A stretch of 64,000 nucleotides of DNA, from NCBI RefSeq assembly GCF_039655775.1, contig NZ_JBBYXJ010000001.1:1240001-1304000 (forward strand), in the 5' to 3' direction. Of the stretch, positions 39,219-50,862 are shown piece by piece; position 1 is the first letter of the stretch; each line of letters begins with the position of its first letter. Both the position numbers and the translations under genes were made by a program. Origin of the DNA: Iodidimonas sp. SYSU 1G8 (lineage in GTDB: Bacteria; Pseudomonadota; Alphaproteobacteria; SMXS01). Under the pieces are notes generated by a model, which saw only the letters and a program-made list of their open reading frames with translations, made no database searches and had not been told where the DNA came from.

Positions 39219-40064
39219 TTAGTCCCCTGCTTTCTTCTGTCCCTGGGTGCGGTAGTCGCCGAACGTCTCGTCGCGCTTGGAGAGCGCCTGGGTTACCCCT
39301 TTTCGGAGTTCGGCTCGGTAGGTTTGCGAGGTCTCGGTAAAGAAGGCCAGCGCCTGCACTTCCGTGCCCGCGCGGATCGCCGCGCGCATCCCCATGATCT
39401 CCATGGCGTGATGTATACTGCGCTTGTTCATCTGTTGGATGTCGGCCGGCACCTTGGCGACGCGCTCGGCGTGCTCGAGCACCTTCTCGTCCAGCTGCTC
39501 GGCGGGATAGGCGCGGTTGGCGAAGCCCTTCTCGACCGCCTCGACGCCGTTCATGGCATCGCCGGTCAGCATCAGTTCCATGGCGTGACGCATGCCCAGC
39601 ATCCACGGATGGAATTGCATGTCGGGCGGGCTCATGGTGCGCACCGGCGGATAGCCGATCTGCGCGTCCTCGGCCACATAGACCAGATCGCATGCCGTCG
39701 CCAGCTCGGTGCCGCCGGCGAGGCAGTAGCCATGCACCTGGGCGATCACCGGCTTGGCCAGATCCCAGATGGTGAACCAGCCCTGCACCACGTGACGCGG
39801 CCAGTTGCCGATGCCGCCGGGCGTGTAATAGGGCTGTTCCTGGCCGTTGGCGCCGGCGAGGTCGTAACCGGCGCAGAACGCCTTGCCCGCGCCGCGCAGG
39901 ATGGTGACGCGGATGCTGTCGTCGCGGTCGGCGATCTCCAGCGCCTTGAACACCTCGCCGCGCAGGGCGTTGTTCATGGCGTTGCGCTTTTCCGGCCGGT
40001 TCAGCGTGATCCGGCGCACCCACGGCGCGGGATCATCCACCAGAATGAATTCGTAGTCGGACAC
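39219..40064 (-). CDS. enoyl-CoA hydratase/isomerase family protein
   Basis: 281 residues from GTG 40064, with GGGGAG 8 nt upstream. Crotonase-fold features are RRITLNRPEKRNAMNNALRGEVFKAL, the oxyanion-hole AGAGKAFCAGYDLAG-like stretch (GAGKAFCAGYDLAG) and VHGYCLAGGTELATACDLVY. It hydrates or isomerises enoyl-CoA in the route served by the two following dehydrogenases. First gene of the four-gene run; the ~385-nt gap upstream holds a long inverted repeat, so its promoter lies there. Confidence 0.9.
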   Translation of the reverse strand: MSDYEFILVDDPAPWVRRITLNRPEKRNAMNNALRGEVFKALEIADRDDSIRVTILRGAGKAFCAGYDLAGANGQEQPYYTPGGIGNWPRHVVQGWFTIWDLAKPVIAQVHGYCLAGGTELATACDLVYVAEDAQIGYPPVRTMSPPDMQFHPWMLGMRHAMELMLTGDAMNGVEAVEKGFANRAYPAEQLDEKVLEHAERVAKVPADIQQMNKRSIHHAMEIMGMRAAIRAGTEVQALAFFTETSQTYRAELRKGVTQALSKRDETFGDYRTQGQKKAGD

Positions 40065-40449
40065 AGCTCATGCTCCCCAGCGTGTGGGGTCTTCCCCAAG
40101 AAGACGGTGCGAGCACTTTAAAGAGTTTGGAAGGGGCCGCAAGCCCGCCCGGCGCGAAAATAACCGGCGGGTAACATCATGGGTGATGGTTGGAACAGCG
40201 GCGCACGAGGGACTGTTGACAGGACCACGCTTGGCACGCGCGATCCGCGTCCCCAATCACCTCACCTGTCATCCCCGATTTAGTGGGGGACCCGCCTGTG
40301 GGCGAGACCGGTTGAAGAAGTTCCCGCATCGCTGTCCGTGCCATTCCCTCACAACCGGTCGGGCACTGGCGCGGGTCCCCGAATAAATCGGGGATGACAG
40401 GTGGAGGAGCGTCCACGGTTGAACTAAAATTCAACAACCGTTCAATAAC
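40065..40449. other. gene-free 385-nt stretch between hydratase and TetR genes
   Basis: No credible ORF on either strand. It should carry the promoter of the enoyl-CoA hydratase operon at its left side and the 3' end of the tetR transcript at its right. It is dominated by the long inverted repeat described at 40263-40403. A small dyad GTTGAA/TTCAAC (40418-40423/40430-40435) sits next to the tetR stop. Confidence 0.6.
40263..40403. repeat. 141-nt element with long imperfect inverted repeats
   Basis: The 33-nt arms at 40263-40295 and 40371-40403 are complementary except for about three positions and begin CACCTGTCATCCCCGATTTA. A second nested pair, GACCGGTTG/CAACCGGTC (40306-40314/40352-40360), lies inside. 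GTCATCCCCG-type arms resemble dispersed repeats often seen between alphaproteobacterial genes and share a GTCATyCCCG core with the palindrome at 17955. It carries no ORF and looks like a REP/MITE-type element. Confidence 0.75.
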
Positions 40450-41133
40450 TCAATCCCGCCCTGCCAGCGCGTAAAAGCCCGCGGCGAAGTAGGGCACCAT
40501 GCGCTCCAGGATGGCGTCGAAGTCGGAGGCATCCACCAGCTCGCCCGACTGGCGGTTGATGGCGCCGGTTTCGGCCAGGGCATAGACGATAGCGCCCTGA
40601 AGGAAGAACACGGCATAGTGGATGTTGCGCGGCGAGGCCGCCGGCAGCGCGCGCTTGAACGCATCGGTATAGGCGGCGACGACGGGATCGTAGCGCTCGT
40701 TCATGGGCGCGAGGAAACCGTGGCTCTGCGTCGTGTTGGCCGTGTGTGACAGCAGCTTGAGATAATGTTTCCAGCCCGGGCCGCCGCGCATGGTGCGCTC
40801 GAACATGGGGGCGCAGAAGGCGCGCACCAGCGCCTCGATGCCGGGCGGTCGTCCGCCGGCTTGCGCGATGGCGGCCTCGAGCGAGGCGATCTGCCGGCTG
40901 CTGTTCTCGTCGGCGCGGCGGGCGATCACGTGGCGGAACAGGTCTTCCTTGGGCCCAAAATGATAGTTGGCCAGCGCCAGTTCCACCCTGGCATGACGGG
41001 TGATGTCGCGAATCGATACGCCGTAGTAGCCGCGTTCGGCGAACAGCTCCTCGGCCGCATCGAGGATCTTGTCCTTGGTCGAGGTCTTCGCACCCTCCAT
41101 GGGCGCAGAGGCGGCCGGATCGGCGATCTCCAT
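40450..41133 (-). CDS. TetR/AcrR family transcriptional regulator
   Basis: 227 residues from ATG 41133. The N-terminal HTH reads KDKILDAAEELFAERGYYGVSIRDITRHARVELALANYHFGPKEDLF (about 20-66), a strong TetR pattern; the C-terminal ligand domain ends with the TetR_C-like PYFAAGFYALAGRD. It is divergent from the Rieske gene with a perfect palindrome in the 150-nt gap, so it probably represses that gene and itself until a ligand, perhaps an acyl-CoA or cyclic acid, binds. The ligand is unknown. Confidence 0.9.
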   Translation of the reverse strand: MEIADPAASAPMEGAKTSTKDKILDAAEELFAERGYYGVSIRDITRHARVELALANYHFGPKEDLFRHVIARRADENSSRQIASLEAAIAQAGGRPPGIEALVRAFCAPMFERTMRGGPGWKHYLKLLSHTANTTQSHGFLAPMNERYDPVVAAYTDAFKRALPAASPRNIHYAVFFLQGAIVYALAETGAINRQSGELVDASDFDAILERMVPYFAAGFYALAGRD

Positions 41134-41194
41134 GACATCACACCCTTTTCCCGAACCTTTCCGGCCAGCGACTGCGGCCCGGAAACCGACTCTC

Positions 41195-41240
41195 TTGACA
41201 ATAATTGGCGCGGGCCACACTCTTTCTGAACGATCGTTCA
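41195..41240 (+). promoter_or_regulatory. promoter and TetR operator upstream of the Rieske gene
   Basis: TTGACA at 41195-41200 is a consensus -35; a weak -10 (CACTCT, 41218-41223) lies 17 nt on. Overlapping the expected start of transcription is the perfect 14-bp palindrome TGAACGATCGTTCA at 41227-41240, which lies between the divergent tetR and Rieske genes and is a natural operator for the TetR protein. Confidence 0.65.
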
Positions 41241-41283
41241 AACTTTGCACGATCATCGGTCACGACGCAACGGGGACATTGCC

Positions 41284-42618
41284 ATGAGCACGGTTAGCAC
41301 GAAGCTGGACATCGAACGGCCCGCCAAATTTCCCGAGCCCGCCTTGCGCGGCGACGTGATCGACGCCGAACGCTACATCTCGAAGGACTATTACCAGCGG
41401 GAATGGCAGCGCGTCTGGATGCGCACCTGGCAGATCGGCGGCCTATCCTATCAGATGCCGGAAGCCGGCGATTACCTGAACGCGACGCTGGGCCGCGAGT
41501 CGATCCTGATGATCCGCCAGCAGAACGGCGGGGTCCGCGCCTTCTTCAACGTCTGCCAGCACCGCGGCGCGCGCCTGACCTTCGCGGACGAGGGCTCGGC
41601 CATCAACGGGCTGAGCTGCCCCTATCATGGCTGGGTGTGGGGCGCCGACGGCCTGCTGAGCGCCATGCCCGACGCCGACGACTTCCCGGGCGGCAATCCG
41701 TGCGGCGAGATGAGCCTGATCGAGATGCCATGCGAGGAGTTCGCCGGCTTCGTCTGGTTCAACATGGACCCGAATGCCCTGCCCCTGCGCGAGGCGCTGG
41801 GCACCTCCGGTGACGAGATCGAAGGCTACCGCATGGAGAACATGGTGCGGGTGCTGAACATGACCGCCGACGCCAATTGCAACTGGAAGGTCATTACCGA
41901 CAATTTCAACGAGGGCTATCACGTCCAAGTGCTGCACCCGGAACTGGCGCCCTACATCGAGACCGTGTTCTCGGAATGCCAGTTCGACCTGCGCGAGAAC
42001 GGCACCAACAGCGGCTGGTTTCCCTCGCACCGCCCGACCGCGTCCTACAAGGGCGACGAGCCGCCGGCCGACGTGGCGGCGATGATGGAGAAGTGGGAGC
42101 TCGACCCCGCCGATTACCACGGCAACGCCCGCATGAAGCAGATCCGGCTCGATATCCAGAAGCAGAAGCGCACGCTGGGACCGGCCAAGGGCTACGCGCA
42201 CTACGCGCATCTGAAGGACTATCAGCTGACCGATTACGTCATCTACAACATCTTCCCCAACAACGTGATCACGGTCGGCCCGGACGGGGTGCAGCTGCTG
42301 CGCCCGCGCCCGCACGCCACCGACCCGCAGAAGTGCGAGTTCGATCACTGGTACTTCGTGCCGCATATCGAGGGCGTGAAGAGTGTCCCCTCGCCCGCCG
42401 GCGGCCCGGACCTGCCCGTGGAGGACGCGCCGGTCGATCATTTCCGCTATGGCGAGAAGTCGCTGGGCCGCACCAACGACCAGGATCTGAGCATCGCCGA
42501 GAACCAGCAGCTCGGCTTCAACTCGGCGGGCTATCGCGGCGCGAACCTCACCAACCAGGAACGGCGCCTGCAGCACTTCCACGAGACGCTGAACGATTAC
42601 GTGGAGGGGCGGAAGTAG
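41284..42618 (+). CDS. Rieske non-heme iron oxygenase, alpha subunit (TetR-linked)
   Basis: 444 residues from ATG 41284. The Rieske ligands are C91, H93 (CQHRG) and C112, H115 (CPYHGW); mononuclear iron ligands H213 and H218 lie in DNFNEGYHVQVLHPE, with Glu210 in the bridging acidic place. It differs from the oxygenase at 14463 and is nearer to the demethylase/hydroxylase group than to two-subunit ring dioxygenases. It needs an external ferredoxin or reductase that is not nearby. Divergent from tetR; substrate unknown. Confidence 0.92.
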   Translation: MSTVSTKLDIERPAKFPEPALRGDVIDAERYISKDYYQREWQRVWMRTWQIGGLSYQMPEAGDYLNATLGRESILMIRQQNGGVRAFFNVCQHRGARLTFADEGSAINGLSCPYHGWVWGADGLLSAMPDADDFPGGNPCGEMSLIEMPCEEFAGFVWFNMDPNALPLREALGTSGDEIEGYRMENMVRVLNMTADANCNWKVITDNFNEGYHVQVLHPELAPYIETVFSECQFDLRENGTNSGWFPSHRPTASYKGDEPPADVAAMMEKWELDPADYHGNARMKQIRLDIQKQKRTLGPAKGYAHYAHLKDYQLTDYVIYNIFPNNVITVGPDGVQLLRPRPHATDPQKCEFDHWYFVPHIEGVKSVPSPAGGPDLPVEDAPVDHFRYGEKSLGRTNDQDLSIAENQQLGFNSAGYRGANLTNQERRLQHFHETLNDYVEGRK

Positions 42619-42625
42619 GGCAGCG

Positions 42626-43351
42626 CTATATCAGCGAAAGCTGGGAGTCTCCGTTCTTGTCCCGTCCGGGGCTGTCGCCTGTTGCTGGCGGCGTCTTAGC
42701 GGAAGATAGCTCATAAACCGCCTGCAAGTAGCCTTCTGCAAAAGTTGAAAGCATCTCCGATATTCGCGAAGGATTCAGCCGAGGAATCCCAGTTGTATCA
42801 CGGACAACTAGCTGCCTTGGTTTCTTTTTGCCCGGCGCAGCAAAATCCAATATTTGGAACCTTGCACCTTCAAGTTCAGGGTCGTTTCTCAGCATTTCCT
42901 CGACAAGCGTCACAAAGAGAGACAGCCTTTCACCCAACAAGGGGTTTATACGCCAGAAACTAAGCCACGGAAAATATACTTCTCCTTTTTCTCCATAAAT
43001 GATTGGAGGATCAAACGGTACCAATAAACCCCTTCCAACAGGATAATATCTCCTGCCCACTCTCTGAACGTAAGTGGGATTTACACACTGGAAGTACTTG
43101 TATATTAATGCAAGTGTTTCCAAATAGTTTTCCCGAAGCGCTATCCACTTAATTTTTCTTCGGATTCCCTCGCAGATATGTTCGTAGGGAACATTCAACA
43201 CCAACATATCAACTACCGCTGAAAATAGCGGGTTATAATTAAATGTAGGTGGGTTATTTGCCAATTCAATCAATTGTTTGGCAATCCCACTTGGGGTGCT
43301 TTGCCAATTCCGCGCCAAGTGCTGCAGAGAAGGAATTTTTAGATTGGTCAC
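42626..43351 (-). CDS. unrecognised protein paired with a Panacea-domain gene (candidate toxin)
   Basis: 241 residues from GTG 43351 (AGGCGAG 6 nt upstream). I recognise no family. It is a soluble mixed alpha/beta protein: an N-terminal helix (IPSLQHLARNW), a central aromatic-rich part (ALIYKYFQCVNPTYVQRVGRRYYPVGRGLLVPFDPP), a FPWLSFWRINPLLGERLSLFVTLVEEML helix and a charged C-terminus. It starts 11 nt after the Panacea gene and ends 8 nt from the convergent Rieske stop. Base use is AT-rich: 24 of 60 bases are G/C in 43141-43200. Toxin is inferred from partnership only. Confidence 0.6.
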   Translation of the reverse strand: MTNLKIPSLQHLARNWQSTPSGIAKQLIELANNPPTFNYNPLFSAVVDMLVLNVPYEHICEGIRRKIKWIALRENYLETLALIYKYFQCVNPTYVQRVGRRYYPVGRGLLVPFDPPIIYGEKGEVYFPWLSFWRINPLLGERLSLFVTLVEEMLRNDPELEGARFQILDFAAPGKKKPRQLVVRDTTGIPRLNPSRISEMLSTFAEGYLQAVYELSSAKTPPATGDSPGRDKNGDSQLSLI

Positions 43352-43362
43352 GTTACACTCGC

Positions 43363-43863
43363 CTATTGCAAATGGTGGGGTCGTTTTGCCTGCTGATAGT
43401 AATTCAAAATCCGATCATTGCTGATCTTCATACCTGGATTAATCTGGCTTTCATGATTCCAGACTTCGTCCCAAGGCCCCCCCTTTACGTGACTCAGCTC
43501 TACAAGCGCCCCCGCACTCATTCTGCTATAGAACTGTATAGTCTCAATTAAAAGCCGCTCCGCCTCCTCATCAAAAGAATAACCTACAGTTCTCTTTTCG
43601 CCACTCTCTCGATCTGTAGCCATTGCTCGTCTACTGATGGGCATGGCGTCAAAGTCCTTAAATTCGCGATAAACATACTGAAGAACAGGGCCAAATTGCC
43701 ACGCTTCAAAATCGTGTCGAATCAATGGCTTGCCCAAATCGGTTAAAAATCTTGCGTGGCAGAAGAATAGGATTTTCTGCAAGGCCAGATTACTAATTCT
43801 GCGCCCATGTTGCTCGCAGACATCCAGAATGAAGTTAGCGACCGCTCTCCCGTCAAAACTCAT
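43363..43863 (-). CDS. Panacea-domain (SocA/GepA-like, DUF4065) protein, candidate antitoxin
   Basis: 166 residues from ATG 43863. The Panacea pattern is clear: VANFILDVCEQHGRRISNLALQKILFFCHARFLTDLGKPLIRHDFEAWQFGPVLQYVYREFKDF, i.e. LQK-hydrophobic-F, then a feAW-x-x-GPV core. Panacea proteins are the antitoxins of PanAT systems, neutralising a wide range of adjacent toxins, and include the SocA adaptor. The partner gene follows by 11 nt. Both are AT-rich compared with the flanking genes and probably arrived by transfer. Confidence 0.82.
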   Translation of the reverse strand: MSFDGRAVANFILDVCEQHGRRISNLALQKILFFCHARFLTDLGKPLIRHDFEAWQFGPVLQYVYREFKDFDAMPISRRAMATDRESGEKRTVGYSFDEEAERLLIETIQFYSRMSAGALVELSHVKGGPWDEVWNHESQINPGMKISNDRILNYYQQAKRPHHLQ

Positions 43864-44131
43864 TGGAATCGGTCCTTGTACTCGCCTTCTATTTTAGCCC
43901 ATGTATGACTGCTGATCAACCCCGCATACACAACCCCTAGGGATATGACAACAACCCAGACCTATTAGTAGGATCACAGTTAGAAGATTGCAGTGTCGGG
44001 CATGCGGTCGCAACCCAAATGAGCCTACCATATGACGCCCGAATCTGGATGGCGGTATTGTAGCCCTGCTGTCGGTCTGCTAACCAACGCGCAATCCCAC
44101 ATCGGTGGATGATCAACTCACGAGTGACACC

Positions 44132-45439
<1,308 letters not shown>

Positions 45440-45457
45440 GCGCCGCCATAACGGAGA

Positions 45458-45477
45458 AACCCGGCGCAAGCCGGGTT
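45458..45477. terminator. hairpin between purB and the zeta-inhibitor gene
   Basis: AACCCGGC (45458-45465) pairs with GCCGGGTT (45470-45477) around a GCAA tetraloop. It lies 18 nt past purB and 51 nt from the end of the convergent gene, so it can serve both. No T-run. Confidence 0.5.
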
Positions 45478-45528
45478 ACCACCGAAGATTGAATGTCCTG
45501 AAGACCGCCGAGGCGACCGGATCGCCGA

Positions 45529-45855
45529 CTACTGCAGCTCTTCCATGACCTGACGCTTGGCCTCGACCAGAAGGTCTTCCATCTCCTTGCGCAGGCGGTG
45601 ATCTGTGATGGCGACTTGCTTGGCGTCGAGGTCAGCCTTGACCTTGCGGAATACGTCATCATCGCCCGCTTCCTGGAAGTCGGACTTCACCACGTCCTTG
45701 GCGTATTCGGCCGCGGCATCGCCGCTCAGGCCCATCTCGCCTGCCGCCCACAGGCCCAGAAGCTTGTTGCGCCGCGCCATGACCTTGAAGGCAAGCTCCT
45801 GATCGTGGGCGTATTTCGATTCGAACGCTTTTTCGCGATTGTCGAACTGGGTCAT
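45529..45855 (-). CDS. DUF1476 protein, zeta-type inhibitor of F1-ATPase
   Basis: 108 residues from ATG 45855. FDNREKAFESKYAHDQELAFKVMARRNKLLGLWAAGEMGLSG is the diagnostic N-terminus of DUF1476, whose Paracoccus member is the zeta subunit that blocks ATP hydrolysis by the alphaproteobacterial F1Fo-ATPase. The N-terminal ~20 residues would insert in F1; the rest is a four-helix bundle. It lies between purB and purC on the opposite strand, an arrangement I recall as conserved in Alphaproteobacteria. Confidence 0.88.
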   Translation of the reverse strand: MTQFDNREKAFESKYAHDQELAFKVMARRNKLLGLWAAGEMGLSGDAAAEYAKDVVKSDFQEAGDDDVFRKVKADLDAKQVAITDHRLRKEMEDLLVEAKRQVMEELQ

Positions 45856-45936
45856 GGCTGAAGGCTCCCGCCGGGTGGACATGGAATTCCTAACCAGATA
45901 GCGAGCGCACCGGCTATAATCAACCTTGCAAATGGA

Positions 45937-45965
45937 TTGTCGCCGCGTTGGGTTTGCTCTATGGT
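45937..45965 (+). promoter_or_regulatory. promoter of the purC operon
   Basis: TTGTCG (45937-45942), 17 nt, then TATGGT (45960-45965) make a good housekeeping-type promoter 45 nt before the purC ATG. No purine-type operator or riboswitch was recognised in the short leader. Confidence 0.6.
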
Positions 45966-46009
45966 CCCGCGCTTCCCACATCTGCCCTCACCGCGGCAAG
46001 GAACAAACC

Positions 46010-46777
46010 ATGAGCCGTCGCCGACAAATCTACGAGGGCAAGGCGAAGGTCCTGTTCGAAGGACCCGAGCCGGGTACGCTGGTCCAGTACTTCAAGGACG
46101 ACGCGACCGCCTTCAACAATAAGAAGAAGGGCACGATTACCGGCAAGGGCGTGCTCAACAACCGTATTTCCGAATTCGTCATGCTCCGGCTGGGCGAGAT
46201 CGGCATTCCGACCCATTTCGTGCGCCGCCTGAACATGCGCGAGCAGCTCGTGCGCGAGGTCGAGATCATCCCCATCGAGGTGGTGATCCGCAATGTCGCC
46301 GCCGGATCCATCTCGCAGCGTCTGGGCATCGCCGAGGGCACACCACTGCCCCGGTCCATCGTAGAATACTTCTACAAGAACGATGAACTGAACGACCCGA
46401 TGGTGTCGGAAGAACACATTACCGCGTTCGGCTGGGCGACGCCGCCCGAGCTGGACGAGATCATGGCGCTCGCCCTCAGGATCAATGATTTCCTGTGCGG
46501 CCTGTTCCTGGGCATCGGCATCAAGCTGATCGACTTCAAGCTGGAGTTCGGCCGCCTGTATGACGACCAGGACCAGATGCGCATCGTCCTCGCCGACGAG
46601 ATCAGCCCCGACAATTGCCGCCTCTGGGACCTCCATACCCTCGAAAAGATGGACAAGGACAGGTTCCGGCGCGGGCTCGGCGGGGAAGCGGAAGCCTATC
46701 AGGAGGTCGCACGCCGGCTCGGCATTCTGCCGGAAAGCGGCCCCACGGACATGAAGGGACCGGAGGTCATGCAATGA
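46010..46777 (+). CDS. purC: phosphoribosylaminoimidazole-succinocarboxamide synthase
   Basis: 255 residues from ATG 46010. Typical motifs are [31 protein letters not shown], the ATP-site [12 protein letters not shown] and [22 protein letters not shown]. It condenses CAIR with aspartate. First gene of a tightly coupled run: its stop overlaps purS by 4 nt (ATGA). AAGGAA precedes the start. Confidence 0.97.
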   Translation: MSRRRQIYEGKAKVLFEGPEPGTLVQYFKDDATAFNNKKKGTITGKGVLNNRISEFVMLRLGEIGIPTHFVRRLNMREQLVREVEIIPIEVVIRNVAAGSISQRLGIAEGTPLPRSIVEYFYKNDELNDPMVSEEHITAFGWATPPELDEIMALALRINDFLCGLFLGIGIKLIDFKLEFGRLYDDQDQMRIVLADEISPDNCRLWDLHTLEKMDKDRFRRGLGGEAEAYQEVARRLGILPESGPTDMKGPEVMQ

Positions 46778-47016
46778 AGGCACGTGTTCACGTCACCCTC
46801 AAATCAGGCGTTCTCGACCCGCAGGGCCGGGCGATCCAGCACACGCTGGGCTCGCTGGGTTTCGGCGGCGTCAGCGACGTCCGCCAGGGCAAGTTCCTGG
46901 AACTGGACCTGACCGAAACCGACCGCGCCGCGGCCGAACGTTCGGTCAAGGACATGTGCGAGAAGCTCCTCGCCAACACGGTCATCGAGAACTACAGCAT
47001 CGAACTGGTTGAATGA
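46774..47016 (+). CDS. purS: FGAM synthase subunit PurS
   Basis: 80 residues. [42 protein letters not shown] is the standard PurS sequence. PurS bridges PurQ and PurL in the three-part FGAM synthase. ATGA overlaps at both ends (with purC and purQ) point to strong translational coupling. Confidence 0.96.
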   Translation: MKARVHVTLKSGVLDPQGRAIQHTLGSLGFGGVSDVRQGKFLELDLTETDRAAAERSVKDMCEKLLANTVIENYSIELVE

Positions 47017-47671
47017 AACCGGCTGTCATTGTCTTCCCCGCCTCGAACTGCGACCGCGATGCCGCTGTCGCCATCGAGAAAATTTGTGGCGTGAAGCCGC
47101 ATATGGTCTGGCACGGCGATAGCGCGCTGCCGGACGTGGATCTGATCGTGATCCCCGGAGGGTTCTCCTTCGGCGATTACCTGCGCTGCGGCGCCATGGC
47201 GGCGCGTTCGCCGATCATGCGCGAAGTGGTGGCGCGGGCGAACCAGGGCACGCCGGTCCTTGGCATCTGCAACGGCTTCCAGGTCCTGACCGAAGCCGGA
47301 CTGCTGCCGGGCGTGCTGATGCGCAACGCGCATCTGAAGTTCGTCTGCCGGGACGTGCAGCTTCGGGTCGAGAGCGATCAGTCTGTGTTCACCCGCACAT
47401 ACTCGGCGGGCGAGACCATCACCATTCCCGTCGCCCACCACGAAGGCAACTATTTCGCCGACGAGGCGACGCTGGACGATCTGGAACAGAACGGACAGAT
47501 CGCCTTCCGCTATGTGAACGGCAATCCGAATGGCGCCCAGCGCGACATTGCGGGCATCTTCAACAAGGAACGGAACGTGCTGGGCATGATGCCGCACCCC
47601 GAGCGCATGATCGAACCGGCGCTGGGCGGCTCTGACGGCGCCAGGATGTTCGAAAGTCTGGTAGCATCCCT

Positions 47672-47675
<4 letters not shown>
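47013..47675 (+). CDS. purQ: FGAM synthase glutaminase subunit PurQ
   Basis: 220 residues. Class I amidotransferase: FPASNCDRD at the start, [16 protein letters not shown], the nucleophile Cys in LGICNGFQ, and the catalytic His-x-Glu in MMPHPERM near the C-terminus. It supplies ammonia from glutamine to PurL. Overlaps purS and purL by 4 nt each. Confidence 0.97.
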
Positions 47676-49861
<2,186 letters not shown>

Positions 49862-49880
49862 CCGCAGGAGTTGTTGCCAC

Positions 49881-50114
49881 ATGGCGATGGATGCCCACGA
49901 GATCGAACGGCTGATCAAGGATGCCCTGCCGGATGCCAAGGTAACGATCGAGGATCTGCGCGGTGACGGCGACCATTATGCCGCGCACGTGATTTCCGAG
50001 GCGTTCCGGGGCAAGAATCGGGTACAACAGCACCAGATCGTCTACAAGGCGCTGCAAGGCAACATGGGCGGCGTTCTCCATGCCCTGGCCCTGCAGACCT
50101 CGGCCCCTGAATAG
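49881..50114 (+). CDS. BolA/IbaG family protein
   Basis: 77 residues from ATG 49881 with GCAGGAG upstream. IERLIKDALPDAKVTIEDLRGDGDHYAAHVISEAFRGKNRVQQHQIVYKALQG shows the compact BolA fold with the conserved GDGDHY loop and the His in the binding groove, closer to IbaG/BOLA2 than to the bolA at 3261. It precedes grxD by 9 nt; such BolA-monothiol glutaredoxin pairs bind a shared [2Fe-2S] cluster for iron sensing and cluster delivery. Confidence 0.9.
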   Translation: MAMDAHEIERLIKDALPDAKVTIEDLRGDGDHYAAHVISEAFRGKNRVQQHQIVYKALQGNMGGVLHALALQTSAPE

Positions 50115-50123
50115 GATCATGCG

Positions 50124-50462
50124 ATGAGCGACAATCCCGCTTTCGAGTACATCAAGTCCGAACTGGAAAAGAACGACATCGTTCTGTTCATGAAGGGCTC
50201 GCCCCTGTTTCCGCAGTGCGGTTTCTCGGCCACCGCCGTGGAAATTCTCAATCGCATGGCGGTGCCGTTCAAGGGCATCAACGTGTTGTCCGACGATACC
50301 GTGCGCAACGGCATCAAGGAATTCAGCGACTGGCCGACCATTCCCCAGCTCTATGTGAAGGGCGAGTTCGTCGGCGGCTGCGACATCATGCGCGAGATGT
50401 ACGAAACCGGCGAGTTGCACGAGTACATGAAGACCAAGGGCTTCGACCCCGAATACGTCTAG
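50124..50462 (+). CDS. grxD: monothiol glutaredoxin (CGFS type)
   Basis: 112 residues. The active site is CGFS (32-35) preceded by [12 protein letters not shown], with [29 protein letters not shown] for the glutathione and cluster site. It holds a [2Fe-2S] cluster with glutathione and passes it to Fe-S proteins, with BolA as partner. Cotranscribed with the purine genes or at least with the BolA gene 9 nt upstream. Convergent with the next gene with 4 nt between. Confidence 0.96.
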   Translation: MSDNPAFEYIKSELEKNDIVLFMKGSPLFPQCGFSATAVEILNRMAVPFKGINVLSDDTVRNGIKEFSDWPTIPQLYVKGEFVGGCDIMREMYETGELHEYMKTKGFDPEYV

Positions 50463-50466
50463 GTCC

Positions 50467-50778
50467 CTACTCGCGTTCGAACCCGTACGTTCGCTCGACA
50501 CGGCACATATCCAGCCTGAACCATTCGTAGAAGCGCTCGCGGCCCATCTTCCGGGCCGCGAGATGCTCTGCTTGATCGCGCCAAGCCTTCAACGACTCTT
50601 CCGACGCCCAGTAACTGACGGTGATGCCTGATCCGTACGGGTCGCGCGTGCTTTCATGACCGAGGTAGCCAGGCTGCCTCCGGACCAGTTCCTCCATGCG
50701 CTCGCTCACCTCGGCATAGCCTTCGGCGTCGTCTGTAAGACGGGATGTGAAGATCGCGGCCCAGGCGCCTTTTTCCAT
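50467..50778 (-). CDS. antibiotic biosynthesis monooxygenase-like protein (DabB fold)
   Basis: 103 residues with the ABM pattern: WAAIFTSRLTDDAEGYAEVSERMEELVRRQPGYLGHES, then GITVSYWASEESLKAWRDQAEH. These small ferredoxin-like proteins include heme-degrading and quinone-forming enzymes; this branch is mostly uncharacterised. It converges on grxD and is divergent from the PhoX-like gene. Role unknown. Confidence 0.8.
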   Translation of the reverse strand: MEKGAWAAIFTSRLTDDAEGYAEVSERMEELVRRQPGYLGHESTRDPYGSGITVSYWASEESLKAWRDQAEHLAARKMGRERFYEWFRLDMCRVERTYGFERE

Positions 50779-50862
50779 GGCGAAGCCCTTTCACAAAAGT
50801 GACACTGGCATTCTGCTATGCATTGCCAGACACAGCCAACGACCGCCAGCCGGAAGACACCC

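Noticed and set aside
40263-40403. Possible CRISPR repeats
   Set aside because: The similar sequences are inverted, not direct, and only one pair exists; no spacers and no cas genes.
43864-44131. Small RNA or tRNA-like sequence in the gap before purB
   Set aside because: No cloverleaf, no strong stem and no terminator; nothing beyond AT-rich intergenic DNA could be supported.
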